A stretch of 64,000 bases of DNA from Heterodera schachtii. Lineage: Eukaryota; Nematoda; Chromadorea; Rhabditida; Heteroderidae. The first letter of the stretch is position 1, and each line of letters opens with the position of its first letter. Shown in pieces: positions 25,001 to 36,300 of the stretch. Made by a program: the position numbers and the translations under genes. Location of the stretch: assembly GCA_023374025.1 (NCBI GenBank), contig SIJG01000081.1, positions 366,083-430,082 on the forward strand, in the 5' to 3' direction. A model generated the notes under the pieces. That model did not search any database and was not told where the DNA came from. It saw only the letters and a program-made list of their open reading frames with translations.

Positions 25001-28000
25001 AATTTTGAAAAATTTTCAGCGATTTTTTTTTATTGGAAAAAATCATAAAATTTGAAAAAATGCATTGTTGCTATTTATTTTACAATTCCAATTAGCGACC
25101 ATTGGAAAAGGGTTTGTATATAAACAGCGTGTCAATTTACCACGGGATGACTCGTTTAGCACCACAATTGCCAGCCGGCAAAAGGTGCCAAACTCAAGGC
25201 CCATGGACAATCAGAAATGTTAGCCAATTTCATGAAGAAAAAAACCTATTAATCATTTTTGTTGAATTTTCAAAATTTTACCTATTCTTTAAAGTATAAA
25301 TTTTAAAAAAGTGGAAAAAAACACCTTGCGACTTTCTTCAGACCGCGGGTCCAACACGTTGAGAAGTGCAGCTGTTTTTTGAATGGATTTATCGAAGAAA
25401 TCGTAGGTGCTCAAATTCCGTGCGGTCGCATTTAACAGAGGGAGATCATTGGGCTGAAAATGGGGAAAAAATAGGTAAAATTAATTAATTCATAGTCCAA
25501 TAATTTTTTTTTATTTCTCGTGGGAAACCCCCGAATATCCAACTGAAAATTTGCTAAACTAATAAATAAAAATTAAACAATTTAAAAAAAAAAATTTTTT
25601 TTTAGCAATAAGAGAATATTCCTAATTTAATTGAAATTTTTTGAGAAGCCATCTAAACCTTCATAAACAGATGGGTGGATTATGATATTAGTAAAATAAA
25701 AATATTAAAGCATAAATAAAAATAATTTTACTAGTAATTAAAAAAAACCGATTTGTATAATTAAATTATTACCGTTTTTGGCTGACCGATCACCAACCGA
25801 TGGAGCAAATCGGCTGCAATATGAGTGGTCATTAGCACATCATCGACGGGCGAGGCGCTGGAGAGAATGTTGAAAATGCAGAGGAAAGTTTGGGAAATGT
25901 TTTGGGGACTGTACACCTGAAAATCAAAAAAAAAAAAAAATTTAACTAAAAAAAATTTTTCGGTAAATTTTACGGTGTCTCGCGATTTTTCGTCCAAATA
26001 GCCAACAAGGACCAACGCACTGACAACGACAGCCTTAAAAATAGGAAAAAACAAATACAATTAATTTAAATAAATGGAAATAAATGCCTTCGAATTGTGG
26101 GACAACAATTGCAAAATTCGGGAGCAAATAGTCTTGAAGGAGTCCTGAAAACGAAACAATTAAATTAAGAAAATATTCGCCAAAAAATGAAATTAAAATA
26201 GGTATGATTTTTTAAAATTCTAGGAAAACCAAGCGGCGCCTCTAAGTCTCCGGAGATTAGAAAATTTTCTTAGCATTTTTTAATTTATGACTAATTACTA
26301 AATTTTTTTCAAAATTTTTCTATATAAATTTTTCTAAGAATAAAATTTTTATTTGAAAAAAAATTTCAGGGACGAGAAACGATGGGGGGCCGTAAGTCTA
26401 TGTGTCGTTGAACCATTATGAATCGTTTTGATTTTCCAAAAAATGCTCAAAATTGGTCCATAAAAAACGAAAAATGTCCCCTTCCACCAACCAACTCACC
26501 ATTTCTTTGAAATGGGTGGTGAACTGCTTGGACTGGCCAACCAAATTGCACAAAATGCACATACAATAGGGCAACAGTTCGGCAGACGATGGGACACAAT
26601 CGGAGTCCAAACTAACAAACAAAACGCAAAATGTGAAAATTTTATTTTGAATCCTCCCCACAATTTTCATACATTTGCCGTGTCAAAAAAGGCAACAATT
26701 CGTTGGTCCAATCGCCAAAATTGACACGTTCATAAGTGAGCATCTGAAAGTGGACAAAGTTTTCAAGCAGTTGATTAAAAAAAAAAAAAATTTTTTTTGA
26801 AATTTTTTGGGTTGAAAAAAACGGAGAAAGGGAAGAGAAGGCCGAAATGTCCCCCTTCAAATTCGAATTATTCAATTAAAAAAAGTTGAATTCCCATTCT
26901 AAAATTACCTGGATGACACGAAGTACGTCGATGAGATTTTGGGGGCCCAAATGTTCGTCCAATGCGGCCCTCAAACAGTGGCAAATTGCCAGACAAATTT
27001 GGGCCGAATTTGCAGCACTTTTTCGCAATAAAACATTGTAGAGAACTGAAAATGAAATAGAGAACCGAAAAAGGGTGTGGAAAAATTCTCATAAATGACC
27101 ATGGATGTAAGTAACTGGCAGAAAATTTTGGATTTCAGAAATTTGAGGTCCAAAAAAAAAAAAAAAATTGGGGAGTCCAAAAAATTGTTATAAATTGGTT
27201 ACATCCATGGGACAGAAACAAACAAACAAAAAAAAATTATATGCCCCCACCCACAAAAATTGGAAAGAAGCAGTAGAATTTTGGACCTCAAAAGAGGTCG
27301 GGTTGTCGGATGGGTGAGCAGTGCGGCACACCGGTGGAGAAATTCGGAAAGTGTCGGATTGGACGGGTCGAGACGGGCGGTAGACGCCAGGGAAGCACTT
27401 TCATGGACCAATTTCTTGAAGGGAAAATGGTTGATATTGGATAAGAAAAAATAGAGCATTTTATATGCTGGCACATCAAAATAAAAAAAAAAGCAATAAA
27501 AATTTCATGCAAAAATACATTGCATCAAAATCAACTTAAAACATGTGTCTTTGTTCACTTTGTGTGTTTTTAGCTGTTTATTATGCTGTATTTGTATAAC
27601 TGTGCTTTTAAAAGTCTCGAGCTCGAAGTTTCAATCGAAAAAATGCCAAAAAAAAACTGGCATTTTTTGGTGCATATGTAATGTATATGAATGCGTTATT
27701 ATTGAATTTTCGACTTTGTGTTCGAGTCCAAGTCGGGCTCGAAATGGACGTCAAAACCGGATCTTTTAACCCCGAAAATGGCTTTACCTCAAAAATTAAA
27801 ATTTTTTTAAAAAGGAGGCTCACAACCAACATTATTACCTAGAGAATGCTGTGTCAGCCGTGTTTTGTTTGCCCTCAAAAATTTTTAAAAAAAAAGTTGA
27901 AACTAACCGACAAAATTTGGTCCGGTGCCTTTGCTGGATAATCAGTCGCCGTGCCGCCGCCACCCGAATCATTTAATGAGGAGGCCAAAAAGGGCAGCGC

Positions 28001-28045
28001 ATTTTTGAGGAGGGCGTCCAATGGCATTGCCGTTATTGGACTCAT
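19038..28045 (-). CDS. CIP2A: CIP2A-like inhibitor of protein phosphatase 2A
   Basis: Nineteen exons in transcription order: 28027-27908, 27414-27255, 27045-26909, 26743-26673, 26611-26500, 26144-26088, 26033-25974, 25916-25773, 25453-25325, 24852-24649, 24294-24123, 23695-23434, 23224-23125, 22750-22632, 22570-22433, 21246-21054, 20108-19834, 19365-19227, 19175-19038. Every junction agrees in phase, and the sum is 909 codons plus stop, close to human CIP2A (about 905). The first two thirds are armadillo-like helices; recognisable stretches are NISQTFLCIFNILSSASPVD, LLSFCQVDELRG and DHRLLPFMAYAIARG, each at the place expected from the human protein. A low-complexity Asn/Gln linker (exon 16) leads to a long coiled coil (ELEQRLVESEAEIAALCSEK onward) ending GANLGK. 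CIP2A proteins dimerise and restrain PP2A; that role is inferred. Two introns (after 26088 and 24649) use GC donors. An in-frame ATG six codons upstream (28045) could be the start; an in-frame TAG precedes it. Confidence 0.9.
21360..21620. repeat. Foldback with poly-C/poly-G arms
   Basis: Left arm gcatcgttttccccccc (about 21397-21420) and right arm ggggggaaacgatgcgggg (21590-21612) are inverted copies around an AT-rich core with cttagaattttctta-like stretches. It belongs with the gtcgtttccccc foldbacks at 53.46 kb. Confidence 0.6.
21643..22283. mobile_element. Inverted-repeat element in a CIP2A intron
   Basis: Arms ACACAGCGGCCCAATTTTGG (21643 on) and its reverse complement (ending 22283) pair over about 40 bp, continuing through GGGCTCC and AGTACAA. 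No target duplication could be fixed. It contains a tRNA-like segment near its left end. No coding capacity. Confidence 0.6.
21684..21752 (+). other. tRNA-like sequence (SINE head or tRNA fragment)
   Basis: B box GGTTCGAGTCC (21734-21744) matches the polymerase III consensus exactly; an A-box-like TCTTAGTGGTCTG lies at 21693-21705. The segment lacks a convincing acceptor stem, so it is called tRNA-derived, not a tRNA gene. Confidence 0.45.
25068..25212 (-). repeat. Duplicated coding-like fragment, copy A (CIP2A intron)
   Basis: About 145 bp match 30446-30587 with only a few base changes in the clearly aligned part (about 125 bp). On the minus strand it reads open as GLEFGTFCRLAIVVLNESSR and on to KLTRCLYTNPFPM. 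It lies in the CIP2A intron between exons 25453-25325 and 24852-24649, which join in phase and by homology without it, so it is not part of CIP2A. Origin unknown. Confidence 0.7.
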
Positions 28046-29180
28046 AATTGGTGAACAACGAAACTACTGAAATGGGATTTTTTGGTGATTTATTAACATT
28101 TTTTTTTTGGATAACTTCGGAAAAGGAAACCCCAAAAAAAGGAAACCCCAAAAAAAGGAAACCCCAAAAAAAGGAAACCCCAAAAAAAGGAAATGCAAAA
28201 CAAAAACAAAAAAAAATTTTTTTCAATGACATGAAAGCCGAAACTAAGTAAATTTTGGAACTTACGCCAAACATGAGAATTCGCTTTTTTTTTCTCGTGT
28301 TTTCGACAAAAGTGGAAAAGCAGAAATTTTTTTTTTTGGGAAAAAAATTTCGAAAATCCCATTCATTAATTGTAAAAAGCGACAAAACTCCGATTCAATG
28401 CGCCGCGCGTGTTAGCCGCTAATCGCAAAAGCAAAGCATGACAAGTGAAAATGGTGACCGGCGGGCGCCGAGGAGGGAATTGTGCAATCAAAAAAAGACA
28501 TCAAGCAAATGCCCTTCCTTCCCCCTCCCTTAAAGCAATTTGATCGTTTTGTTTGCCCTTTCTCTTGCATAAGCCTCACCCCCCCCCCCCCTATTAACGG
28601 GGGGCACACGCCTCACTTTTCCTCCGTCCGTCCGTTTGTTGTTGGCGATGGCCCAATGTAAACAGAGGTAAACTAAACAACAATTAGCAGCAAAAGCACA
28701 CGAAATTCTGTCGTCGTCGCAAATTCCATCGTTGTCGGGGCGAGGCGGCCATCAAAATAGCCATGACTCATCACCAGATCATTTGTCCGTAAGTCGTCCT
28801 CTGTGTCTGTGTAGCTCATAAAACACCACCACGACAAGGAAGGGGGGAGATGGGGAATTTTCGTGTACAAGAAAAAATTGTTACATTATTTTCATTTGAG
28901 GGATGTGATCGATGACACTATAGTCTCGCGTCTTGAATGTCATAAATTTTATGGTTTTGATAACAGTTACGAACCGCGATCTTATCTACCATCAATATAA
29001 TCAACCAATTGAGAGTTCCGATGTCAAACGAAGGCCAACCAACAAAACAACAGCAACAGCAACAACAACAATATGTAATAGTAACTGGACATTGTGTCAC
29101 CATATCATATTAAAACAAAAAGAGTTATAATAATAATATCGCGCGCATTTCTCGTATATCGTTTGTCTTTGTCGTCGTCG
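28046..29180. other. CIP2A upstream region with a short minisatellite
   Basis: Contains five copies of ggaaaccccaaaaaaa (28124-28198) about 80 bp before the CIP2A start codon, then poly-C and CA-rich DNA. It separates CIP2A from the 3' end of TCTP. No exon was recognised; the promoter or trans-splice site of CIP2A presumably lies here. Confidence 0.5.
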
Positions 29181-30810
29181 TCAGCACTTCTCCACAATGA
29201 GCGCCTCCTTGATCAGCATCAGAGTGGGCACTTCCTCACCATTCTCCTGACGGTACTCAACAATGGCCACCTGTCCTTCGCCCTTGCCCTCGGCCATGTT
29301 TTCGCCTGAATTTTAACAAATGGGATTTGAGTTATTACGGAAATCATGTTAGTGTCAAGGGGCGTACGTATCCAACCCATGGCTTCGGAGAGAGGGGTGG
29401 GGGGGGGGGATTCATAAATTCGCTTTTTAGGGGTGTTTTTCCGTTTAATTACTTTATTGGATTTCAGGGGGGGGGTGAGGGTTAACCCATCAGGCCCCCT
29501 TGGCTACACCCTTGGTTAGTGTAAGTGGTATGATACAAAATGCCAACCGATAAAGAATGCGAGATTCTTGAAACGGTCCTTGGCCAACAATGAGACAACC
29601 CAGGCCTGGATCTTCTTCTTGAACGCAGCAATTTCGTCAGCCGACTTCTGCTCCTTCTCCATGTACTCAATGATCTAAAGGGCAAAATGGGAAAGTGGGA
29701 TGAAAGCCCAAAATAAACATTGAAAAACTGTCGAAAATTGATAAAAACCCTAAAAAACGGCGCCAGCGGGACAATTTAATACCTTACTGTTTTTCTTAAA
29801 TTATTTGTTCAGACAATGAGTATTTTTTATAGTAATGGGTGAACATGGTACTTATTTATTTTAGGGATTTCTCGAAAAAAAACAAAATCAAAAAACCCCT
29901 CCTGGTTTTATCGACCCTCACTCTAAGATTTTTTATCGATCCCTTTTCTTCCAACTACCGCAAAGTTTATTATTTTTTAAAATTGATCCAATATATATCA
30001 ATGTTTAATTTTTGAACAAACCTTTTTCATGAAGTCCTTGACGTAGCCTTTAAATGTTGCCTGGTTCTGAACATTAAAAATATAAATGATGGCACACGCA
30101 AAATTTGAGCAACAGTCCCATCAAACCTCGTAACAATTCATCTCCTGTAGTCGATGGTTGAGCACAAAGTCAATGCCGCGTTCCACCGCCTCTTCAGTGC
30201 CCTCGTCCATTTCCTCCGCTGACGGATTGGCACCGCTCATCGTAATTTCGCCCTCCTTTCGCACGACATGGCGACCCTTGAACTCGTAGATCAGGTCGTC
30301 GACCAACTTCATCGGGAACGAGTCAGAGGCAAGCTCATCGTCTGAAATTATAGTTGTCAAACAAATAAGCACCGTTGTAAAAATTGTCAATGTCTTAAAA
30401 TCCCTTTTTCAATAAAAAAATTTTTTTGGTAAGAGCTGAATGGTTGTTGCTGATTTTTTACAATTCCAATTTGCGGCCATTGGAAAAGGGTTTGTATATA
30501 AACAGCGTGTCAATTTGCCACGGGATGACTCGTTTAGCACCACAATCGCCAGCCGGCAAAAGATGCCAAACTCAAGGCCCATGGACATTAAAACGGGATA
30601 AATGAACCCATTGAGAATGATTTTCAGAATACAACTGTTGTGACTGGAATGTAGCCCACTCGACCAAGTGGACTGCACCCGAGTCACAACAAAAAAGAAC
30701 TTCCAAGTTATGTCACAAGGAATAATGAGATGTGCATTCAGACCAAGGCCATACTAACATAATGAAAACCAAAAAACAGAACCTGTGAACGCGTCCTTGT
30801 AGATGATCAT
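29181..30810 (-). CDS. tct-1: Translationally controlled tumour protein (TCTP)
   Basis: Five exons: 30810-30783, 30341-30127, 30060-30022, 29674-29548 and 29305-29181 (TGA). All phases fit, giving 177 residues, the usual TCTP length. The start reads MIIYKDAFT and joins DDELASDSFPMKLVDDLIYE; the middle has FKGYVKDFMKK, then FKKKIQAWVVSLLAKDRFKN, FFIGENM and the final EKC. TCTP is a small cytosolic, calcium- and microtubule-binding growth-related protein with a Mss4-like fold (family knowledge). The gene starts about 200 bp after the stop of ribosomal protein P0 on the same strand. Intron 1 holds copy B of a duplicated fragment and the last intron holds a 159-bp MITE. Confidence 0.95.
29356..29514. 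mobile_element. Short hAT-type MITE in a TCTP intron
   Basis: Ends CAAGGGGCGTACG and GGCTACACCCTTG form terminal inverted repeats; the flanks repeat GTTAGTGT exactly (29348-29355 and 29515-29522). At 159 bp it is a deletion derivative of the same family as 681-1043. Confidence 0.85.
30446..30587 (-). repeat. Duplicated coding-like fragment, copy B (TCTP intron 1)
   Basis: Matches 25068-25212 in the same orientation. The open frame reads GLEFGIFCRLAIVVLNESSR and continues for about 20 codons past the shared part. Of five base differences I can see across the shared frame, three are silent third-position changes. It is not part of TCTP, whose exons join without it. Confidence 0.7.
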
Positions 30811-31013
30811 GTTGTATCAGTTGCAAAACAATGCAAAAAATTGGATACCCTGGAAAAGAACGAAACCATAAATTTTCAAGTTCAAAAAAAATGGCGAGGT
30901 ATTTGTGAGATAGGCTTTGATAAGCCAAATTCGAAATGAATTTGCTTGGGCAAAGAGCGCAACAATTAATCAACATAAACAATGGCCCACGAGCGGACAA
31001 AAAACAAATTTCA

Positions 31014-32817
31014 TTAATCAAACAGTCCAAAGCCCATGTCATCGTCGGATTCCTCCTTCTCCTCCTCTTTCTTTGCCGGGGCGGCCTCTTCTTTTGCAGC
31101 GGGGGCACCACCGGCTGCCGGAGCAGCAGCGGCAACGGCGGAAACAAATTTGGACGGATCAGCCAAATACTCTTTGACCTAAACAGTTGGAATAAGCGAC
31201 ATTAGGTTGCCGATATTGTAGACTTAAAACCGGTAAGGCAATTCTTGGGGATTTTCGGATTAGCCCATCATAAATTCGATATCCCTTTTTCGAATTTCGG
31301 ACCAGTTCGACCCCAAAACCCACCGGAAACATATTTCACTCCTTTTAGGGAGACACAAACTACGCTATTGGCAAATAAAAAACAGAAATTATGTCTTTTC
31401 GGTTGTCGACAGAACTTTTTCGTTCATCTGACTTAAATGAGCCAACCATCCATTTCCCCCGAACCTTTTCAGCCTCTTTGAACGTCACGTCCGTTTCGGC
31501 AGCAACAGCCAACAAGTTCTTGAAAGCAGTTGGCAATCAGATGAGGCGCCGATGCCTTGGTCGGATAGCCGATGCCAAGTGAAAGTGCGGCCACATTGAG
31601 CACACCTTGTTGGAAACGTGTAAGCAGATCAGCCGTCGTCACATCAAGCACATCGGGCGAGTAGACAGCACCATTGTCGAAAACCTGAAAGCAATTTAAT
31701 CACAAAATTCGGTAACGAAAGTCTCGAAAATGAGTTTTATTTGCCATGAAAATGCTGATGCCGGTTTATTGAATTGGAACTCGATTTCCAAATCATTATT
31801 TTAACTTTTGGGGAAACAGAGTAACCGCCCAAATAACATTTATGTACATATTAAATATATAAAAATATTGCGATAAAATAACCTGCTCAACGACCAGTCC
31901 GTAGGAAAACGGTTGAATGCCCAACATGTTAAGCAAGGCTGACTCGGAAGCACCGACTTTCTCCCCAAACTTGATCAGATGGACCTCGTTGAGAATTTCG
32001 ATGGTACCACGCGAAATTTTGGTCGGAATTTGCAGGGCTTGGAAGAAGGACGTCTTCTCCGGACCCATCCCACTGTTTTGAGGCGGCAATCGCACGTCAC
32101 ACGGCGCAATGGCACCAGCCTTTGCAGGCGCGCCCTAAATTTAGCCGTCTTTATTTAACTTTTTTGTAGAATTTGGAAAGGATTTTGCAAATTTCGGGAC
32201 CAGGAAGGCTATAGCCGGAACTCCCTGACTTTAACAAAAGGAACAATTAAAAATAGGACTAGAACACGGCTTTTGGGGAAAAACAGTTATTTTGTCTAAA
32301 ACCCAGTCCGACATTTTTTCAAACGGACGAACAGGGAAAACCCTGGCAAAACCCTGATCCGATTCGTTGACTCAAATGAACATTGTATTTAAAAAGTTAC
32401 TCGTTTGTTCTCCAACAGTTTTTTGCGCACATCACCCAAATCCTCGTTGGTGAAAACGAATCCGACATTGCCAACAATGTAAGGCAACAGTTTCTCAAGC
32501 AACGGGAATTTTTGAAGATTTCCACGGATGGCTTTGCGAATCATTGTGTTCTTTCCCATCAAAATTTCACCATGTCCTAACGATGTTTTGTTGAGAGTTA
32601 ATGATTCAATATTATGAATTTTTAAACCTCGCATTGCCCCGCGAATTTCCTGCATTTGTTTCGACCCAACATTGTCGACACCGACCAAAAGACATTTTGG
32701 GTATTCTTCGAAAAGCGACTAAAAAATTACAAATTCATAAAAAAATTTTATGAAAGAATGTACAATAATGCGAGTGAAATAGTTGGCTTTCCAAGCCGTT
32801 CTGTCGTCTCTGCCCAT
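31014..32817 (-). CDS. rla-0: 60S acidic ribosomal protein P0
   Basis: Six exons: 32817-32764, 32718-32628, 32576-32401, 32134-31883, 31684-31465 and 31178-31014 (TAA). The protein starts [14 protein letters not shown], has the RNA-binding core ([47 protein letters not shown]), a second domain ([20 protein letters not shown]) and the acidic end [13 protein letters not shown] bound by elongation factors. Length is about 318 residues, as in other animals. Oddity: in the fifth exon the frame slips by one base at the AAA of 31523-31525 (plus strand); reading one A fewer restores [17 protein letters not shown] up to the next exon. A sequencing or assembly error at a homopolymer is likely in such an essential gene. 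Confidence 0.95.
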
Positions 32818-33353
32818 TGTATTGTTATGAAGATTTCAAGACAATTATTTACCAATAAAATATCAACAAAAAAAATCTTAGTTTACATAATTTTCAAGTC
32901 AAAGATGCCACAGTCTTTAGCATTTTTTAAGACTTTGTAAAACGGGGAAATTAACAATTAGGTAACTTGCGATATTACGAGACCATGGACATGCACGTTC
33001 GAAAAAAAAGTAAAAAAAAAAAAGTTCCAAAAATTACAGTAATTTAAAAATTAATTTTTTGTGTTCGTTTCAATAAATTGTTTTTAAATATTTCGTAACA
33101 AATAAACAAATTCAAAAACGCTGTCTGACGTATGCCGTCCCTCCCTCTGCCTGTCCACGCTTTTCCCTTCCTGTTTTCTCTGCCGCGAGACTGATTCACT
33201 GTCTTTTTTGTCTTCGATTGCTTTCATTTGGCCATATTTTTTTCAAAAATTAAATTTTCTTTCTCTGCGCTTTACGGTTTTCCCTTTGGCATTTATGTCT
33301 GTCTTCCTTTGTTGTTGTCTTTGTTTAATTCGTCGTTTTTTGTACCACGAGTA
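32818..33353. promoter_or_regulatory. Divergent intergenic region between P0 and the zinc-finger gene
   Basis: The start codons of P0 (32817, minus) and the C2H2 gene (33354, plus) are 536 bp apart and face away from each other, so both promoters should lie here. It is AT-rich on the P0 side and pyrimidine-rich (ccctccctctgcctgtcc, 33138-33155) on the other. No specific motif was identified. Confidence 0.45.
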
Positions 33354-36300
33354 ATGGCCAAAGCAAGCGCAAAACTTTGCCGAATTTGTAACAAAAATTG
33401 CCAAATTTCTTGGTTAAGATAATGCCAATCATACTGAACCAAGGCATATTATCAGCCACTTGTGATGAGCAGCAAAGAGAGACGCTCAAGCTTCAACTTG
33501 AGCCAACAGCAGAATACAATGAAACAAATTTTAAACGAACGGTGATTAAATAGAAACTTTAATTTCGCGCTAATTACCTTTAATTACACTAATTAGTGAA
33601 AACCGTTATTTCTGCTAATTAGTTAATTGCATTTAACTGTTTAGGTGTTAAATGCGTCCGGTACACCAATCAATGGAGCGTTCACTTTTTGGTCAGCCCC
33701 TTCCACTGCTGCTCCGGCAGCGACAACATCTGTCTCCAATTTATCGGTCACAACAACAGTTATCTCATCTGAACCGGATCTCACTCCACTCACACCGTCC
33801 ACTTCGGACGTGACAGTTAATGGTATGTAAATCAAAAGATTGATTTCTGTTATAGCATGGCTATCAATGCTTTCTCGAGTCCATCTTTTGAAAAATGCCG
33901 TGATTATCATCAGTGAGTCCGGAGAACAGTATTTTTAATCCGGTCGGGTGTAGTTGCCGAATATGATTTTTTCAAAATTTTTTGTTTGTAATAAATTGCG
34001 AAGGAATGCCAGGACCGGAATCACCGCCTGCACAAATTTTACCGATTTCAAAAACTAAAATAATTGCCGTTGGTTTTTGCCATTACGTTTTTGTATGAGT
34101 TCTTATCCCCACACATTTTCAAGGCCACAACAGCAATGTGAAGGTGCTTAAGCCGGTGCCGTTGGTGATCCGAACCCAAAGTGCGGACGAAATTGCGGGT
34201 GCCGTTGCGCACCCGACCAAACCGTCGGAGATCCGGAAACTGATCCGGTCAAAGATGCTCCGATGTCGCATATGCAGGAACCGTTTTCTGGACAAGCACA
34301 TTTATGAGCGACATTTGCGCGACAGGCATCCCAAGGAACACGCGGCATATGTGAGCCAACAGGAGGACGAAGTTCGACAGCAAAGGTTGTCCAAATTATA
34401 AATTAAAATTGGAAACTATAGAATTGGAGGGGGGGGGGGGGGTAAAATTTTCACCCATTTTGTTACGGAACCGAAATATGACAGATTCCAATTAGTTTTC
34501 AGGACTTTATCATAAAAATTACTTCTTTTTTTGGTTAATAATTTTTCAATTGTCGGATTAACTCGGATAAACAGTTGGAAATTCAAAATTTTGGGAACTC
34601 TTTTTATTCAGAATGGGCTCGAGGAATTGAGTTTAGTCAATGTGTTTGGATGTCATAATCTTTTCCCCCTATTCATTTACAAAATGGCAACAAATGTTAC
34701 AAATCGCATGAATGTAAATATTGTTTAGAAAGGAAGAGTTTGAGGCGAACCGATTAGACGAACTCGTCAGTGGCGGTTTCATTCCGCCACAGGAGGATTT
34801 GGACGCATCGAAATACGAAGTGAACATCAAAGAGTACGTTTGTTTTTAGTACTGATTACGGATGACAAATACTGGGATATAATTTTGATTATCCCCATTT
34901 TGGAATTTTGGCTAAATTTTCGAAAATTTAAAAACATTTGCGATGACCGCCGTTAAAAAAACGGTTAATCCCAGGCCTTGTACATTCAATTTTGAGTGTT
35001 TGACACCCTCTTGGTACAACACTTACATTGATACAATATAATTGACACATTTTTTTAGGATTCCATTGCCCGGCGAATTGACCGGCGGTGTGCCCGCCCG
35101 GTTTGACCGCTTCGGTGTGCTCTTTCAACCGAAGCGGTTGTACAAGAAGAAGGTGTCACCGCAGTGCCCATTCTGTGACAAGCGTTACCGCAACGAATAT
35201 TCGCTGAAGAAACACATCGCCAAAAAGCATACGGAATGCGCGGAATGGGTCCAATGTTTGAAGTGCTTCAAGGCGGTGCCGAGCAAGGCCGAGATGGTGG
35301 ACCATCTGTGTGAAATGGTCAAGAAAATTACCTTTTTCGTCTATTTTTCCTGCCTCTTACCATGAGATTTATGACTGACACAAAATTGGCAATTTTGTTG
35401 AATTTTTATTGTTTTTCATTTCATTGGTTTGGCTGGAGCGCCTCTCCCATTTGGATTTTACAATCATTTTCATAATCATTAATCATTTTTTACGCTTGCT
35501 TGCATTCCCCAATTTGAGCTAGTTTCTTGGTACGGACAGTGACACTGTCTCATTTTGTGCCATTTAACTCATGGCTTAGGGCATGCTCGACGGGATCTGC
35601 ACATGTTTTTGTGCACGTACACAACATACCTATACCCTGATAGAAAACCAGGAGCATACTTTTTGGAGGGGTTACATCGGAAATCTCAAAATCCCATAGA
35701 ATTCTGCCAAAAAAAATCCCAAATTCAATTTGCTTGGATTGGGGAATTAACTAATTGTAGATGGAGCAGTTCGTCTCTGCTTATACCACATATAATACAC
35801 ATGCCCTTGCCAAAACAAATTGAAAAAATGGGACCAAAAAACGGGGAATGCAAGTTTTGCCTATTTGTTTGATTAATTTAATTGTTTCCTCCTCCCCATG
35901 CACAGATTTACCTCTGTTTTGAATGTGTGCCGCCGCGCAATCTGTGCAACGACGTGCGCCTGTACAACCACCGGACCAAATTCCATCGTGGCCACAATTC
36001 GGGATTCAAATGCAATCTGTGCAATCAGAAGTTTTTGACGCCGCGCAAGTTGCGCAAGCACAAGAAAATGTCGCATGTGTTCACCAAGACTTACCAGTGC
36101 CATTTCTGCGAGGAATTGTTCATCAGCGAAACGGCGGTGGGTGACAAATTTTACAATATTTTTACTACTAATGCCATAATTACTGGGATTTAATTGCGAA
36201 AATTAAAAATGTCTTATGTACATTTTTCCTGGTATACCTAATTCAATTGGAGATATCCTCTCATCATTTTTTGTTGACATCTTATAATACTCTCTTCCGT

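Noticed and set aside
25102..25192. Extra CIP2A exon reading FGTFCRLAIVVLNESSR
   Set aside because: No donor gives a phase that fits the next exon, and exons 25453-25325 and 24852-24649 join in phase with CIP2A-like sequence continuing directly.
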